Assembly: GCF_001280425.1 (NCBI RefSeq)
Contig: NZ_LIUF01000001.1
Location: 414,945-478,944, forward strand
Length of the DNA stretch: 64,000 nt
Direction: 5' to 3'
Origin: Haloarcula rubripromontorii
GTDB taxonomy: Archaea > Halobacteriota > Halobacteria > Halobacteriales > Haloarculaceae
The notes under the pieces were generated by a model. That model ran no database searches, was not told the DNA's origin, and was given only the letters and a program-made list of their open reading frames with translations. Below, in pieces: positions 18,618-28,390 of the stretch. Position numbers and translations under genes: made by a program. Position 1 is the stretch's first letter, and each line of letters starts with the position of its first letter.

Positions 18618-19436
18618 TCAATTAAACAGGCCAAACACGCCGCCCGAGTCCTCGTCGTCGTCGACATCTGAGCGGTCGTCGGTGTCGTCAAGGAACCACT
18701 CGTCGTCGAGTATCGTCTCGATATCCCCCTCGGGGCTCTCGCCACGGAAGAACACACCCTCAAGCGCCTCGGTCAGCCGCTGGTAGGCGTCTGCAGCCGT
18801 GCTCTCGGGGGCGTTGAGCACGAGCGGTTCCTCGGTCGTCGCTTGCGGGTCGTCCGGGATGACCGCGAGCAGCGGGAACTCCATCTGCTCGGCGATGGAC
18901 GCGACATCGGTGTGGCGGGTCGCACGGTTGATGATAGCGCCGAGGACGGTCCCGTCGATCCGGTTCGCTAGCTGGGCCGTTTTGACCGTATCACCCACCG
19001 CAACGTCGTCAGGGGTCGTGACGAGGACGATTCCATCGGCCAGTCCGAGCGGCACGGCGACTTCGTGGCTCAGTCCGGCCCCCGTGTCGATCAGCACCAC
19101 ATCGTAGGCATTTCGCAGCGTCTTGATGACTTTCCGCAGCTTTGCGGGGTCAGCGTCCGCGAACGCTTCGAGCGACTGTTCACCCGGGATCACCGTGAGC
19201 CCACCCGGTGCATCGGTCAGGGCCTCACTCACGGCCGCCTCGCCGGCCAGGATCTCGTGGAGGCTCTTGTCGGGCTCCACGGAGAGCATCGAGCCGAGGT
19301 TCGCCATCCCCAGATCCGCGTCGACGACAGCCACATCGTAGTCCATCTCCTGAAGGACGGCTCCGAGATTTACCGCGGTCGTCGTCTTTCCGACGCCGCC
19401 CTTGCCGCCCGCAATCGTACACACGTACCCCGCCAT
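18618..19436 (-). CDS. minD: MinD-type P-loop ATPase
   Basis: The 272-residue product starts MAGYVCTIAGGKGGVGKTTT, with the deviant Walker A (KGGVGKTT) of the MinD/ParA family. Further signatures are DADLGMANLG, DVVLIDTGAGLSHEVAVPL and the NRATRH block. The C-terminal 40 residues are an acidic tail ending VFGLFN, possibly a short amphipathic membrane-binding end. Archaeal MinD paralogues position polar structures; which one this is cannot be said. The ATG at 19436 fits the family start. Confidence 0.92.
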   Translation of the reverse strand: MAGYVCTIAGGKGGVGKTTTAVNLGAVLQEMDYDVAVVDADLGMANLGSMLSVEPDKSLHEILAGEAAVSEALTDAPGGLTVIPGEQSLEAFADADPAKLRKVIKTLRNAYDVVLIDTGAGLSHEVAVPLGLADGIVLVTTPDDVAVGDTVKTAQLANRIDGTVLGAIINRATRHTDVASIAEQMEFPLLAVIPDDPQATTEEPLVLNAPESTAADAYQRLTEALEGVFFRGESPEGDIETILDDEWFLDDTDDRSDVDDDEDSGGVFGLFN

Positions 19437-19465
19437 AGTCTGATTGCTTGGGTACAATGCAGGCA

Positions 19466-19476
19466 GTCATATAAAT
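19466..19476 (-). promoter_or_regulatory. TATA box of minD
   Basis: The minus strand reads ATTTATATGAC about 35 bases upstream of the minD ATG, a strong TATA match implying a leader of about 10 bases. Confidence 0.55.
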
Positions 19477-19489
19477 GCGACTGTCAATT

Positions 19490-19757
19490 GTCGAACCGCT
19501 CCGGGAGACCCGCCCAGACTAGTCAGTTCCACGGCCACGCAGGTCGTCCCGCCTCGCTCACCGAAGGCCACGCTTTGCACGCCTTCGCTCCCTTCCTCCG
19601 CGGCTCCTGTTGGTCGCCGTTCCCATTCGAGACCCCTCGCTTCGGTCGGGCTCTCGCTGCTCACGGGTCGTTCCGCCCCGCTACGTATCTGAGGACCGCA
19701 CTTCGCGCGCCCCTCGCTGTCAACAGGTTCTTACGCCACCTCGGCCAACAGAGAGTA
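19490..19757. other. uncoded stretch upstream of aRF1, possible decayed or repeated element
   Basis: About 270 bases between the minD promoter and the aRF1 start hold no convincing gene. The composition differs from neighbours, with many CGCTC/CTTCG motifs. The minus strand has one short open frame (65 codons, 19467-19664) of low-complexity Glu/Gly/Arg character that resembles, from memory, sequences found repeatedly between haloarchaeal genes. The aRF1 frame itself is open backwards through this stretch to about 19065, but that part reads as arginine/proline-rich shadow. Confidence 0.35.
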
Positions 19758-21014
19758 ATGAGCGAGCAGCAGGAACAGGAGCAATCTGACAAGCAGAAAT
19801 ACGAGTTCCGGAAGGTCATAGAGGAACTCAAGGGGTACCAGGGTTCGGGCACCCAGCTGGTCTCTATCTACGTCCCCGAGGACAAGCAGATAAGCGACGT
19901 CGTCGCCCACGTCACCCAAGAGCACTCCGAGGCCTCGAACATCAAGTCGAAGGACACCCGCACTGCGGTCCAAGACGCACTGACCTCGATCAAAGACCGG
20001 CTTCGATACTACGACAACACGCCGCCGGAGAACGGCCTAGTGCTGTTCTCGGGCGCGTTCGACACCGGCGGCGGCCGGACCGACATGGTGACCAAGGCCC
20101 TCGAATCCCCGCCGGACCCTATCGAGTCGTTCCGCTATCACTGTGACTCGGAGTTTCTCACCGAGCCACTGGAACACATGCTGGCAGACAAAGGGCTGTT
20201 CGGCCTCATCGTACTCGACCGGCGCGAGGCCAACGTGGGCTGGCTGAAGGGCAAACGCGTCGAGCCCGTCAAGTCCGCCTCCTCGCTGGTGCCCGGTAAG
20301 CAGCGGAAAGGTGGCCAGTCCGCTCAGCGTTTCGCCCGCCTCCGGTTGGAAGCCATCGACAACTTCTATCAGGAGGTCGCAGGGATGGCCAACGACCTGT
20401 TCGTCGCCGACCGCCACGAGCTGGACGGCATCCTCGTCGGCGGCCCCTCACCGACGAAAGACGAATTCCTCGACGGCGACTACCTCCACCACGAGCTACA
20501 GGACATGGTGCTGGGGAAGTTCGACGTGGCCTACACCGACGAGTCGGGCCTGTACGACCTCGTGGACGCAGCCGACGAGGTGCTGGCCGAGCACGAGATG
20601 CTCCGGGACAAGGAGCTCATGGAGGACTTCTTCAAGCAGCTCCACAACGGTGACAAGGCCACCTACGGCTTCGACCAGACCCGCCAGAACCTCAACATGG
20701 GCGCGGTCGAACAGCTGCTCATCTCCGAGGACCTCCGGAAAGACGTGGTCGCCTACACCTGCGAGAACGGCCACGACGAATACGACCTCATCAACAGCAA
20801 CGCCGGGACTGACGACCACGAGTGCTCCCGCTGTGGGGCCACCGTCGACGCCGAGGACGGCGAGCGCGAAGACGCCATCGACCACCTGATGGAACTGGCC
20901 GACCAACGGGGCACGGAGACGGTGTTCATCTCCACTGACTTCGAAAAAGGCGAACAGCTGCTGACCGCTTTCGGCGGCGTCGCTGGTCTGCTGCGCTACT
21001 CGACAGGCGTCTAA
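19758..21014 (+). CDS. prf1: peptide chain release factor aRF1
   Basis: The 418-residue protein is the archaeal class I release factor, which recognises all three stop codons and triggers peptidyl-tRNA hydrolysis. The NIKS stop-codon loop is in EASNIKSKDTR and the GGQ catalytic loop in RKGGQSAQRFAR. The C-terminal domain contains a Cys/His cluster (CENGHDEY and CSRCGATVD) that forms the zinc-binding minidomain. The ATG at 19758 gives the standard family N-terminus. Confidence 0.96.
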   Translation: MSEQQEQEQSDKQKYEFRKVIEELKGYQGSGTQLVSIYVPEDKQISDVVAHVTQEHSEASNIKSKDTRTAVQDALTSIKDRLRYYDNTPPENGLVLFSGAFDTGGGRTDMVTKALESPPDPIESFRYHCDSEFLTEPLEHMLADKGLFGLIVLDRREANVGWLKGKRVEPVKSASSLVPGKQRKGGQSAQRFARLRLEAIDNFYQEVAGMANDLFVADRHELDGILVGGPSPTKDEFLDGDYLHHELQDMVLGKFDVAYTDESGLYDLVDAADEVLAEHEMLRDKELMEDFFKQLHNGDKATYGFDQTRQNLNMGAVEQLLISEDLRKDVVAYTCENGHDEYDLINSNAGTDDHECSRCGATVDAEDGEREDAIDHLMELADQRGTETVFISTDFEKGEQLLTAFGGVAGLLRYSTGV

Positions 21015-21122
21015 CGAGCCAGTCGTTCTCCTGTTTCTGGGGCGTCTTCGACGAGGGGTGTCAACACCACCGAGACACTCGTGTTACTGCCGTCTACCCC
21101 ACCTCGAAAACAGTCAGCCGAC

Positions 21123-21521
21123 TCACAGCAACTGTTCGAGTTGCCGACGGCGATTGCCGAGGTCGACGTGGGCCGCCTCGCCATAGCTAGCGTCAAGCCG
21201 ATCCAGTACCAGCAGCGGGTCGACACCCTCGCGCTCGATTCGCTCTAGCAGCGCGGTGATTTCTTCGCGGTGCATCGCAAGCGAGTCAAGCAATCCGACG
21301 AGCAACACCACCGGGATCGCTGCACCATCGGCAGTGGGGATTGCGCTGTCGAGCCGTGTGAGGTCGGGCACATCAGCGGGCGGCTCCGTCTCCGGGTGCA
21401 GTGCCAGACAGGTCCGGCAGACGCTGGCCCCCGGTGCGTCTCCGGGGAGATATTGCTGGAGGTCAGACGGAATCGGAATCGAAACGAGGTCGCCACCGCA
21501 GTCGGGACAGGACATACGCAA
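21123..21521 (-). CDS. haloarchaeal zinc-ribbon protein (DUF6276-like)
   Basis: A 132-residue protein starting MRMSCPDCGGDLVSIPIP, with a second knuckle CRTCLALHP at about 35-38; together C5/C8 and C35/C38 predict a zinc ribbon. The C-terminal part is helical (AMHREEITALLERIEREG). I associate it with the uncharacterised haloarchaeal family DUF6276. The start could equally be the second Met (21515). It is convergent with aRF1. Confidence 0.8.
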   Translation of the reverse strand: MRMSCPDCGGDLVSIPIPSDLQQYLPGDAPGASVCRTCLALHPETEPPADVPDLTRLDSAIPTADGAAIPVVLLVGLLDSLAMHREEITALLERIEREGVDPLLVLDRLDASYGEAAHVDLGNRRRQLEQLL

Positions 21522-21570
21522 CCACGGACGGGAAAGAGCAAAAACGATACCGGTCAGGACGGTCCCCTGT

Positions 21571-22263
21571 TCAGTCGTCAGCAGTGACCGCTTCGGGCTC
21601 TTCTTCGGCTTCCTCCGCGGCAGCGAGTTCGTCCTCCTCTTCTTCCTTCTTGGCTTTGATCTTCTTCATGCGGAAGATCTCCTCGCGCTCCTGCTCTTCG
21701 AGCTTCTGCTCGATGTACTCCTGGTTGTCGTAGAGGTCGGGCAGGAGTTTGAATTCGAGAGCGTTGACACGGCGCTTCGTCGTCTCGATCTCTTCGAGCA
21801 TCTTCTTCATCGCCGTCTCGACCTCGGCGGCGAGAATGATGTTTTCGAGCAGTTCCTCGTAGGCCTCGGCGGCCTCGTCGATGCGGGCCGAGGTCCCCAT
21901 GACGCCGTATCCGCGCTCGTCCAGTGACTTTCGAACCTTGCTGGACTCGATCTGTGGAACGACGACGCCCATGATGTTCTTGGACTGGGTCGTCAGTTCG
22001 GGGTGTTCTTTCAGCGCTGCAGCGGCCCCACGGACAGCCACGTCACCCTCCATCGCCCGGGCCATATTGATCGCGCGCTGGGCCCGCTCGTAGGAATCGT
22101 CAAGGTCTTCACGGACGTCCTGCGCTTGGTCCAGAATGTCCATGAACTCCATGATGAGGCCGTCACGCTTCTTCTCCAGCGTGTCGTGCCCACGCTCGGA
22201 CAGCTCGATGCGGTCCTCGATCTGCATCAGATTCTTGCGCGTGGGTTTGACGTCCTTAGCCAT
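21571..22263 (-). CDS. atpD: A-type ATP synthase subunit D
   Basis: The 230-residue, mostly coiled-coil protein begins [20 protein letters not shown], the usual start of the V/A-type subunit D that forms the central rotor shaft. The C-terminus is a Glu-rich low-complexity tail. The ATG at 22263 is taken; the open frame upstream (to 22341) is not similar to the family. In this genome it is separated from the rest of the atp genes by a rhodopsin gene. Confidence 0.95.
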   Translation of the reverse strand: MAKDVKPTRKNLMQIEDRIELSERGHDTLEKKRDGLIMEFMDILDQAQDVREDLDDSYERAQRAINMARAMEGDVAVRGAAAALKEHPELTTQSKNIMGVVVPQIESSKVRKSLDERGYGVMGTSARIDEAAEAYEELLENIILAAEVETAMKKMLEEIETTKRRVNALEFKLLPDLYDNQEYIEQKLEEQEREEIFRMKKIKAKKEEEEDELAAAEEAEEEPEAVTADD

Positions 22264-22339
22264 TACGGGCCTCTTTTCGACGTAGGCAGTTAACGGTTTC
22301 CAGTTATTTCGGTCCGAGCGCTGCCGCTTCCGGACTGAC

Positions 22340-22350
22340 ACCGAAAAAAC
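22340..22350 (-). terminator. T-tract after the rhodopsin gene
   Basis: The minus strand carries a run of six T (22344-22349) about 23 bases after the rhodopsin stop codon. Archaeal termination often uses such oligo-T signals, so the rhodopsin message may end here, before atpD. Confidence 0.45.
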
Positions 22351-22371
22351 GAGGTCGACGAACGACAGCGG

Positions 22372-23124
22372 TTAGTCGTCTGCAGGCGTTGCGCCAGTTC
22401 CGGTCGTCTCGGCCGCGCCGTCGAGCACGCCGTGGCTCCGGAGCAGGATGATACCGAAGCCGACCTTCGCGACGAGGTCGATGACCATGAAGCCGGCTGT
22501 CTCGATCCCGATACCGACGAGGCCGATTCCCTCGGTACCAACGAGCCACCAGACCGGATAGACCAGCCAGACGACGGTGACGAGGTTGCGCAACGTCTTG
22601 AACGTGCTACGCGTATCGCTTGGCAGGTCTGCGACCCGGCCGGACAGCGAACTGAACAGGAAGTACAGCAGGACCAGCAGGAAGGCGGTACTGATGCCCC
22701 ACCAGACCAGCCGTTCCGCGCCGGCAGACAGCACGCCGCTTCCTGCGCTCAGCGTCGCGACCAGACCGGTCCCGATCATCAGCACGTCGAGGCTGACGAG
22801 GGAGCTGATAGTGTTCCGATCCGCCCCTGCAAGGAGCCCGAGGTCATACAACAGCAGTGGCGTCGTGAACAACCAGTCGCTGTATCGGGCCCAATAGATG
22901 GGGCGTTGCTCTCCGGCAATCTCGACGATCGTCAGGCCGAATCCAAGCGCCATCGCGAGGTAATTCACGAACGCGATTGCCGTGATAAGTATTGTCGCGA
23001 TGTAGAACTTTTGACGCCGGCTGTCGGTTTCACCCCAGCCGCGCGCGATGAAGTAGAGCATGCCGAGGAACATGCCCGCTGTACCTAACCACAACCATAT
23101 TCCTTCGCTCCCTGGTGCTGGCAT
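22372..23124 (-). CDS. bop: bacteriorhodopsin-type proton pump (cruxrhodopsin-like)
   Basis: The 250-residue seven-helix protein is a retinal protein. Helix C reads [16 protein letters not shown], giving Asp83 (proton acceptor, Asp85 in bacteriorhodopsin), Thr87 and Asp94 (donor, Asp96); Arg80 is also kept. Helix G has DLVAKVGFG with Lys220 as the retinal Schiff base. These residues mark an outward proton pump, not a halorhodopsin (TSA) or sensory rhodopsin. The N-terminus [20 protein letters not shown] is, from memory, nearly identical to Haloarcula cruxrhodopsins. It is placed between atpB and atpD on the same strand, with its own TATA element and oligo-T tracts on both sides. No carotenoid or retinal synthesis gene lies in the window. 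Confidence 0.96.
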   Translation of the reverse strand: MPAPGSEGIWLWLGTAGMFLGMLYFIARGWGETDSRRQKFYIATILITAIAFVNYLAMALGFGLTIVEIAGEQRPIYWARYSDWLFTTPLLLYDLGLLAGADRNTISSLVSLDVLMIGTGLVATLSAGSGVLSAGAERLVWWGISTAFLLVLLYFLFSSLSGRVADLPSDTRSTFKTLRNLVTVVWLVYPVWWLVGTEGIGLVGIGIETAGFMVIDLVAKVGFGIILLRSHGVLDGAAETTGTGATPADD

Positions 23125-23170
23125 AGTGCATTCTAGTATACGGGGTCATTCCTCAACAGTCGCGTACCCA

Positions 23171-23184
23171 AAATATATGGTATA
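23171..23184 (-). promoter_or_regulatory. TATA-like element upstream of the rhodopsin gene
   Basis: The minus strand carries TATACCATATATTT about 50-60 bases before the rhodopsin ATG in the 94-base gap after atpB. It suggests independent transcription of the rhodopsin gene. A second short AT stretch (GTATACTAGA, about 23134-23143) lies closer to the start, so the exact promoter is not settled. Confidence 0.5.
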
Positions 23185-23198
23185 GATCGGGGATGGCC

Positions 23199-23209
23199 GG
23201 AAAAAGTAA
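23199..23209 (-). terminator. T-tract after atpB
   Basis: Five T in a row on the minus strand (23201-23205), 14-18 bases after the atpB stop codon, may end the main atp transcript before the rhodopsin promoter. Confidence 0.4.
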
Positions 23210-23218
23210 GCCGTCGCG

Positions 23219-24631
23219 TCAGGCTTCGACGGTTTCGGCGGTCTCGTCCTCGCGGTAGTGCTCTTCGATGAGGTCCTCGTCGATGCGGTTCAGCGCATCC
23301 TTCGGGAGCATCGAGAGCAGGTCCCAGCCGAGTTCGAGCGTCTCGTCGATGCTGCGGGCCGTGTCAGTCCCCTGATCGACGAACTCCTCTTCGAAGCGGT
23401 CGGCGAAGTCCAGATACTTGTTGTCCAGTTCCGACAGCGCCTCGCGACCGACGATGTTCACGAGGTCGCGCAGGTCTTCACCTTCCGCGTAGGCAGCGAA
23501 GATCTGGTCTTTCACGTCGGCGTGGTCGGCGCGGGTCAGCCCCTCACCGATACCGTCGTCCATCAGCCGCGACAGGCTGGGCAGGACGTTGATCGGCGGC
23601 TGGATACCCTGGCTGTTGAGGTCGCGGTCGATGTAGATCTGCCCCTCAGTAATGTATCCGGTCAGGTCCGGGATCGGGTGCGTGTCGTCGTCGCCGGGCA
23701 TCGTCAGAATCGGGAGCTGGGTCACGGAGCCCTCGCGGCCCTCGATACGACCGGCACGCTCGTAGAGCTGGGCCAGGTCGGTGTACATGTATCCGGGGTA
23801 GCCACGGCGGCCCGGGACCTCCTCACGCGCGGCACCGATTTCACGCAGCGCCTCGCAGTAGTTGGTCATGTCCGTCAGGATGACCAGAACGTGATAGTCC
23901 TTCTCGAAGGCGAGGTATTCGGCGGTGGTCAGCGCCAGCCGCGGCGTAATCGTCCGCTCGACGGCCGGGTCGTCTGCGAGGTTCATGAAGACGACGGAGC
24001 GTTCCAGCGCACCGGTGCGCTCGAAGTCGTCCATGAACTCGTTTGCCTCCTCGGCCGTGATACCCATCGCGCCGAAGATGACGGCGAACTCCGAACCCTC
24101 GTCGTCTTCGCCGTCCTCCTCTTCCGGCACCGTCGCCTGTCGCGCGATCTGGAGCGCCAGATCGTTGTGTGGCAGGCCGGAGGCGGAGAAGATCGGCAGT
24201 TTCTGGCCGCGGACGAGCGTGTTCATGCCGTCGATGGCCGAAACGCCAGTCTGGATGAACTCCTCGGGATACTCCCGAGAGAACGGATTGATTGCCTCAC
24301 CCACGATGTCGCGGCGTTCGTCGGGGACGATTTCCGGGCCGCCGTCGATCGGCTGGCCGGTCCCGTCCATGACCCGCCCGAGGAGGTCCTCGGTGACGGG
24401 CATCTTCATCGTCTCGCCGAGGAAGCGAACGGAGGCATCGCGGTCGATACCTTCGGTGCCCTCGAACACCTGAATGGCGACGTAGTCGCTCGCGGATTCG
24501 AGCACCTGACCACGGCGGGTCTCGCCGTCGCTGAGCTCGATTTCGACGATGTCGTCGTAGCCGACCGGTTCGTCGGTCTCGACGAACACCAGCGGTCCGC
24601 TGATCTCCGTGATTGTCTGATACTCTTTCAT
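23219..24631 (-). CDS. atpB: A-type ATP synthase subunit B
   Basis: The 470-residue regulatory, non-catalytic subunit of the A1 head. It lacks a P-loop: the equivalent region reads [20 protein letters not shown], as expected for subunit B. Other family blocks are [37 protein letters not shown] and the C-terminal helices. It starts two bases after the atpA stop codon. Confidence 0.98.
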   Translation of the reverse strand: MKEYQTITEISGPLVFVETDEPVGYDDIVEIELSDGETRRGQVLESASDYVAIQVFEGTEGIDRDASVRFLGETMKMPVTEDLLGRVMDGTGQPIDGGPEIVPDERRDIVGEAINPFSREYPEEFIQTGVSAIDGMNTLVRGQKLPIFSASGLPHNDLALQIARQATVPEEEDGEDDEGSEFAVIFGAMGITAEEANEFMDDFERTGALERSVVFMNLADDPAVERTITPRLALTTAEYLAFEKDYHVLVILTDMTNYCEALREIGAAREEVPGRRGYPGYMYTDLAQLYERAGRIEGREGSVTQLPILTMPGDDDTHPIPDLTGYITEGQIYIDRDLNSQGIQPPINVLPSLSRLMDDGIGEGLTRADHADVKDQIFAAYAEGEDLRDLVNIVGREALSELDNKYLDFADRFEEEFVDQGTDTARSIDETLELGWDLLSMLPKDALNRIDEDLIEEHYREDETAETVEA

Positions 24632-24633
24632 TG

Positions 24634-26394
24634 TTAGTACAGCTCCCGCAGTTGAGACTCGATGTCGTCTTCGAGGTCGTCGATGTACTCGTTGTAGTCT
24701 TCCTGCACACCGATACGGTTGAGCCGCGGCGCGGCGTCGATGTCGGTGATCTCCTCGACGGGAACACCGGCATCCAGCGCCTCGAAGGCCGCATCGTTGT
24801 ACGTCTTGGCGGCGTCCATGATGCGGTAGGTCTTCTCGGGCTCACAGAAGGTGTCGACGTCGTGGAAGGCGTTCTGCTGGAGCCACGCCTCGCGCAGGTA
24901 GCGGGCGATTTCCAGCGTCAGCTGCTGGTCTTCCGGCAGCGCGTCCTTCCCGACAAGCTGGACAATCTCTTGCAGTTCCGCCTCCTCATCCAGCGTGTCG
25001 ATGGCCCACTGGCGCGTCTCCGGCCAGTCGTCCCGGACGTTCTCCTCGAACCACGGGTCCAGCTGGTCGCGATACAGCGAATAGGACTCGTTCCAGTTGA
25101 TAGACGGGAAGTGCCGGCGTTCGGCCAGATCCGCGTCCAGCGCCCAGAACGTCTTGACGATACGCAGCGTGTTCTGGGTGACCGGCTCCGAGAAGTCCCC
25201 GCCGGGCGGCGAGACGGCCCCGATAACCGAGACGGACCCTTCGGTGCCGTTGATGTTCTCGAAGTATCCGGCTCGTTCGTAGAACTCGCTCAGGCGAGCG
25301 GAGAGGTACGCGGGGTACCCCTCTTCGCCCGGCATCTCCTCAAGTCGCGAGGAGATTTCGCGCATGGCCTCGGCCCACCGAGAGGTGGAGTCGGCCATCA
25401 GCGCCACGTCATAGCCCATGTCACGGAAGTACTCCGCGATGGTGATCCCCGTGTACACGCAGGATTCGCGGGCCGCGACGGGCATGTTCGACGTATTGGC
25501 GATGAGGCAGGTCCGGTCCATCAGCGCGTTGCCAGTGGTCGGGTCCTCAAGCTCCGGGAAGTCCTCGATCACTTCAGTCATCTCGTTGCCACGCTCGCCA
25601 CAGCCGACGTAGACGACGATGTCCGCGTCGGCCCACTTGGCGAGCTGGTGCTGCGTGACCGTCTTCCCGGACCCGAACGGACCGGGAATGGCGGCTGTTC
25701 CGCCCTTCGCAATCGGGAACAGGCCGTCGAGCACGCGCTGGCCGGAGATGAGCGGTTCCGTCGGGGTTTCCTTCTCGACGGTCGGTCGCTGCTGGCGCAC
25801 CGGCCACTCCTGGTGCATCTGGATTTCCTCGCCGCTGTCCAGTTCGACGACCGTCTCTTCGACGTTGAAGTTGCCCGATTCGATGGCGACGACCTCGCCA
25901 CCCTCAGAGTCGGGCGGGACCATCACTTTGTGATCGATACTGGGCGTCTCGGGGACGGTACCGACGATATCGCCGGCTTCGACCTCGTCGCCTTCCTCGA
26001 CTTCTGGGGTGAACTCCCAGGTCTTCTCCAGGTCAATACCCGGCGCGTCGACACCGCGGTCGAGGAACGCCGACCCCATCTTCTCTTCGAGCACGTCGAG
26101 CGGGCGCTGGACACCATCGTAGATGGCGTCGAGCATGCCCGGCCCGAGGTCCACGGAGAGGGGCGAGCCCGTCCCTTCGACGGGTTCGCCGGGGGAGACG
26201 CCGGAGGTCTCCTCGTACACCTGAATCGTGGTGATGTTTCCTTCGATCTCGATGACCTCGCCCATCAGCCCTTCCGAGCCGACGTAAACGACGTCGTTCA
26301 TCCGGGCGTCGAGGTCCCGAGCCGTTACGACCGGTCCCGAGACGCTTTCGATAATGCCGTCCTCGCGGACGTCTGTGTCTGTTGCTTGACTCAT
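24634..26394 (-). CDS. atpA: A-type ATP synthase catalytic subunit A
   Basis: The 586-residue catalytic subunit has the P-loop [17 protein letters not shown] at about 233-249, the A-type non-homologous region (about 110-200) that separates it from F-type beta, and the block [17 protein letters not shown]. No intein interrupts the P-loop region, which is a common intein site in archaea. The gene lies two bases after atpF. A long open frame on the opposite strand is a codon-bias shadow. Confidence 0.98.
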   Translation of the reverse strand: MSQATDTDVREDGIIESVSGPVVTARDLDARMNDVVYVGSEGLMGEVIEIEGNITTIQVYEETSGVSPGEPVEGTGSPLSVDLGPGMLDAIYDGVQRPLDVLEEKMGSAFLDRGVDAPGIDLEKTWEFTPEVEEGDEVEAGDIVGTVPETPSIDHKVMVPPDSEGGEVVAIESGNFNVEETVVELDSGEEIQMHQEWPVRQQRPTVEKETPTEPLISGQRVLDGLFPIAKGGTAAIPGPFGSGKTVTQHQLAKWADADIVVYVGCGERGNEMTEVIEDFPELEDPTTGNALMDRTCLIANTSNMPVAARESCVYTGITIAEYFRDMGYDVALMADSTSRWAEAMREISSRLEEMPGEEGYPAYLSARLSEFYERAGYFENINGTEGSVSVIGAVSPPGGDFSEPVTQNTLRIVKTFWALDADLAERRHFPSINWNESYSLYRDQLDPWFEENVRDDWPETRQWAIDTLDEEAELQEIVQLVGKDALPEDQQLTLEIARYLREAWLQQNAFHDVDTFCEPEKTYRIMDAAKTYNDAAFEALDAGVPVEEITDIDAAPRLNRIGVQEDYNEYIDDLEDDIESQLRELY

Positions 26395-26396
26395 GG

Positions 26397-26720
26397 TTAG
26401 TCTTCGTCCATCAGGTCGATACCGATGGCTCGCTTGATCTGTTCACGCAGTCCGCCGCTGCCTGTGCCGCCGCCGAGCGTGACCATCACCGGCTCGACAC
26501 TCGTCTCCGCGTCCTGCCTGACACCGCGTGAGAGGTGCGACAGGTCGTCGTCGTGCATCACGACGATGCCGACGTCGTCGTCGTTGAGCATCTCCTCGAC
26601 GGCCTCGTCGAGTTGCTCGTCTTTCTCGTCGGCAGGCACGTCCGCGAACTTGCGGACGCCAGCTAGCCGAAAGCCCGTCGTGAACTCCGGGCTGCCGATG
26701 ACAGCAATCTCCTGGCTCAT
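26397..26720 (-). CDS. atpF: A-type ATP synthase subunit F
   Basis: A 107-residue protein of the V/A-type subunit F family, with the opening strand [20 protein letters not shown] and the [12 protein letters not shown] block. It binds the rotor shaft and may regulate coupling. Its start overlaps the atpC stop by four bases (ATGA type). Confidence 0.95.
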   Translation of the reverse strand: MSQEIAVIGSPEFTTGFRLAGVRKFADVPADEKDEQLDEAVEEMLNDDDVGIVVMHDDDLSHLSRGVRQDAETSVEPVMVTLGGGTGSGGLREQIKRAIGIDLMDED

Positions 26721-27790
26721 AGTATCACCAGCTCCTGTTCGACTTCGTCGGGGCCGAGGCCGGCCTCACGACCGCGAGCGATGGCCCGGATGTTGTCGAC
26801 CTCGCGTTCCTTGGCGAGGACGTAGGATAACACCGGACAGACCGACAGCGGATAGCGGTTCGAGAGCCGGTCGGCGTATTCGAGCAGCGCCGCATCCAGT
26901 GCCCGCTCGAAGTCGATGAGGTTGTCGGCCTCCTCAAGCGCCGACAGCGCCTGGTTGAGGTCCTCGCCGTACTTGCTCTCGCGGACAGCACTGACCAGCT
27001 GGTCGAGGTTCGTCGACAGCTGTGCGACCTCTTGGGCGTCGAACAGCTGGCCGCCCTCGATGAAGTACTCCGAGGGGTCGATGTCGGCACCGCTGTGGGC
27101 CAGCCGGAGCGCGTTCCGGAGGTTCCGGAAGTCGACCTCGGTTTCGAGGAACTCGACGTACAGCCCGGTCGGGCTGTCGACCTCGGGGTTATCCGGCAGC
27201 CCCGACAGCAGCGTTTCGTAGAACGCGCGGTCGAGCGCGTTCTCCAGTGGCACGAGGACGCCGCTTTCCTCGTACACATCGAACGCTTCGGCCAGCGTGT
27301 CACCGAAGATAGTGTCGTCGAGCTGCTCGACAACCTCCTCGATAGAGCCGGCGTTCAGCAGGTCCTCAACGCGCCGGTCGGTGAACTCGCCGGCCCGGAT
27401 GAGGTCGTCCTCGACCTCGGTTCGCTCTGCATCCGAGTAGAGCCCGCGGATGACGGTCTTGACGTTCCACACGTCGAACTTCCGCAGGTAGCGGGCGATG
27501 TAGTCGTACAGCGCCCCCTCGGACCAGCGAAGCAGGTCGTCGAAGTGTTTCGCGAGGTTGCGGTTCAGCGCGTACTCGACGAGGTCGACGCCGTCGTACC
27601 GGGAGCCGAGCGCGTTCATCTCGGTCTCGTACTCTGTTTCCTCCATGAAGCGGGCGATCTCGCCCGTCCCCATGCGGACCAGCTTCCGGTAGTCGTCATC
27701 GTCGAACAGCGCCGCGCTACGGGCACGAACCCGTGCGATGACGTACTCGTAGTTGCTTCCCTGGCCGCTCGTTCCCGTTCGCGAACTCAT
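26717..27790 (-). CDS. atpC: A-type ATP synthase subunit C
   Basis: The 357-residue helical protein matches the V/A-type subunit C (V-ATPase subunit d family), the socket that links the central shaft to the membrane ring. Family features include NYEYVIARVRARSAALFDDD near the start and repeated three-helix blocks. The first residues (SSRTGTSGQGS) are a short disordered extension. The start overlaps the atpE stop by four bases. Confidence 0.95.
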   Translation of the reverse strand: MSSRTGTSGQGSNYEYVIARVRARSAALFDDDDYRKLVRMGTGEIARFMEETEYETEMNALGSRYDGVDLVEYALNRNLAKHFDDLLRWSEGALYDYIARYLRKFDVWNVKTVIRGLYSDAERTEVEDDLIRAGEFTDRRVEDLLNAGSIEEVVEQLDDTIFGDTLAEAFDVYEESGVLVPLENALDRAFYETLLSGLPDNPEVDSPTGLYVEFLETEVDFRNLRNALRLAHSGADIDPSEYFIEGGQLFDAQEVAQLSTNLDQLVSAVRESKYGEDLNQALSALEEADNLIDFERALDAALLEYADRLSNRYPLSVCPVLSYVLAKEREVDNIRAIARGREAGLGPDEVEQELVIL

Positions 27791-28371
27791 TGGTCTTCGA
27801 ACAGGCGGTTGCTGATTGCTTTCAGATTGTCCTCCCAGACGTCCTCCAGGATGGAATCGAACGTGTTGTTCACACGGACTCGTGACTCGCTGCTCTCGAC
27901 GACGACGCCGCCGAGACAGTCGCGCTCGCCGGCGTAGGTCGCGTCGTCGTAGTCATCGAGTACGTCCTCGAGAAGCGACTGGTCAGACGCACGGCCGTAC
28001 ACCGACAGCTCGTCGCTGTCGTCGAACTCCTCGACGGCGGCGTCAAGCAGTGCGCGTGTCAGTTCCTCCCGTCTGTCCCCTTCGAGGGCCGCGAGCGCGT
28101 CCTCGACGTCGCCGTGAACGTCTTCGAGGATGTCACGCCGGGCGTTGAGTCGGGCCTGTTTGGCCTCGAGCTTCGCGGAGGAGAGCCGCTGCTCTCGCTC
28201 CTGCTCGATGGTCCGCTCGACCTCTGCCTCGCGTTCCTCTCGGATCTGCTCGGCGTCGGCCTCGGCGTCAGCAATAATCTCCTCGGCACGTTCGTCGGCC
28301 TCGTCGCTAATCTCCTGAGCACGCGCGCGGGCCTCGTCGCGGATGTCCTCTACGACTGTTTGAAGGCTCAT
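27787..28371 (-). CDS. atpE: A-type ATP synthase subunit E
   Basis: The 194-residue peripheral stalk protein has a long N-terminal charged coiled coil (EDIRDEARARAQEISDEADE onward to about residue 85) and a compact C-terminal domain, as in V/A-type subunit E. The ATG at 28371 gives the typical start MSLQTVVEDI; the frame extends upstream without similarity. It follows atpK by 19 bases. Confidence 0.95.
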   Translation of the reverse strand: MSLQTVVEDIRDEARARAQEISDEADERAEEIIADAEADAEQIREEREAEVERTIEQEREQRLSSAKLEAKQARLNARRDILEDVHGDVEDALAALEGDRREELTRALLDAAVEEFDDSDELSVYGRASDQSLLEDVLDDYDDATYAGERDCLGGVVVESSESRVRVNNTFDSILEDVWEDNLKAISNRLFEDQ

Positions 28372-28390
28372 TATTGGAAAAGAGGCTGAG

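Noticed and set aside
23258-24637. 459-codon plus-strand open frame opposite atpB
   Set aside because: Shadow of atpB.
24613-26400. 595-codon plus-strand open frame opposite atpA
   Set aside because: Antisense shadow of the catalytic ATP synthase subunit; no family resemblance.
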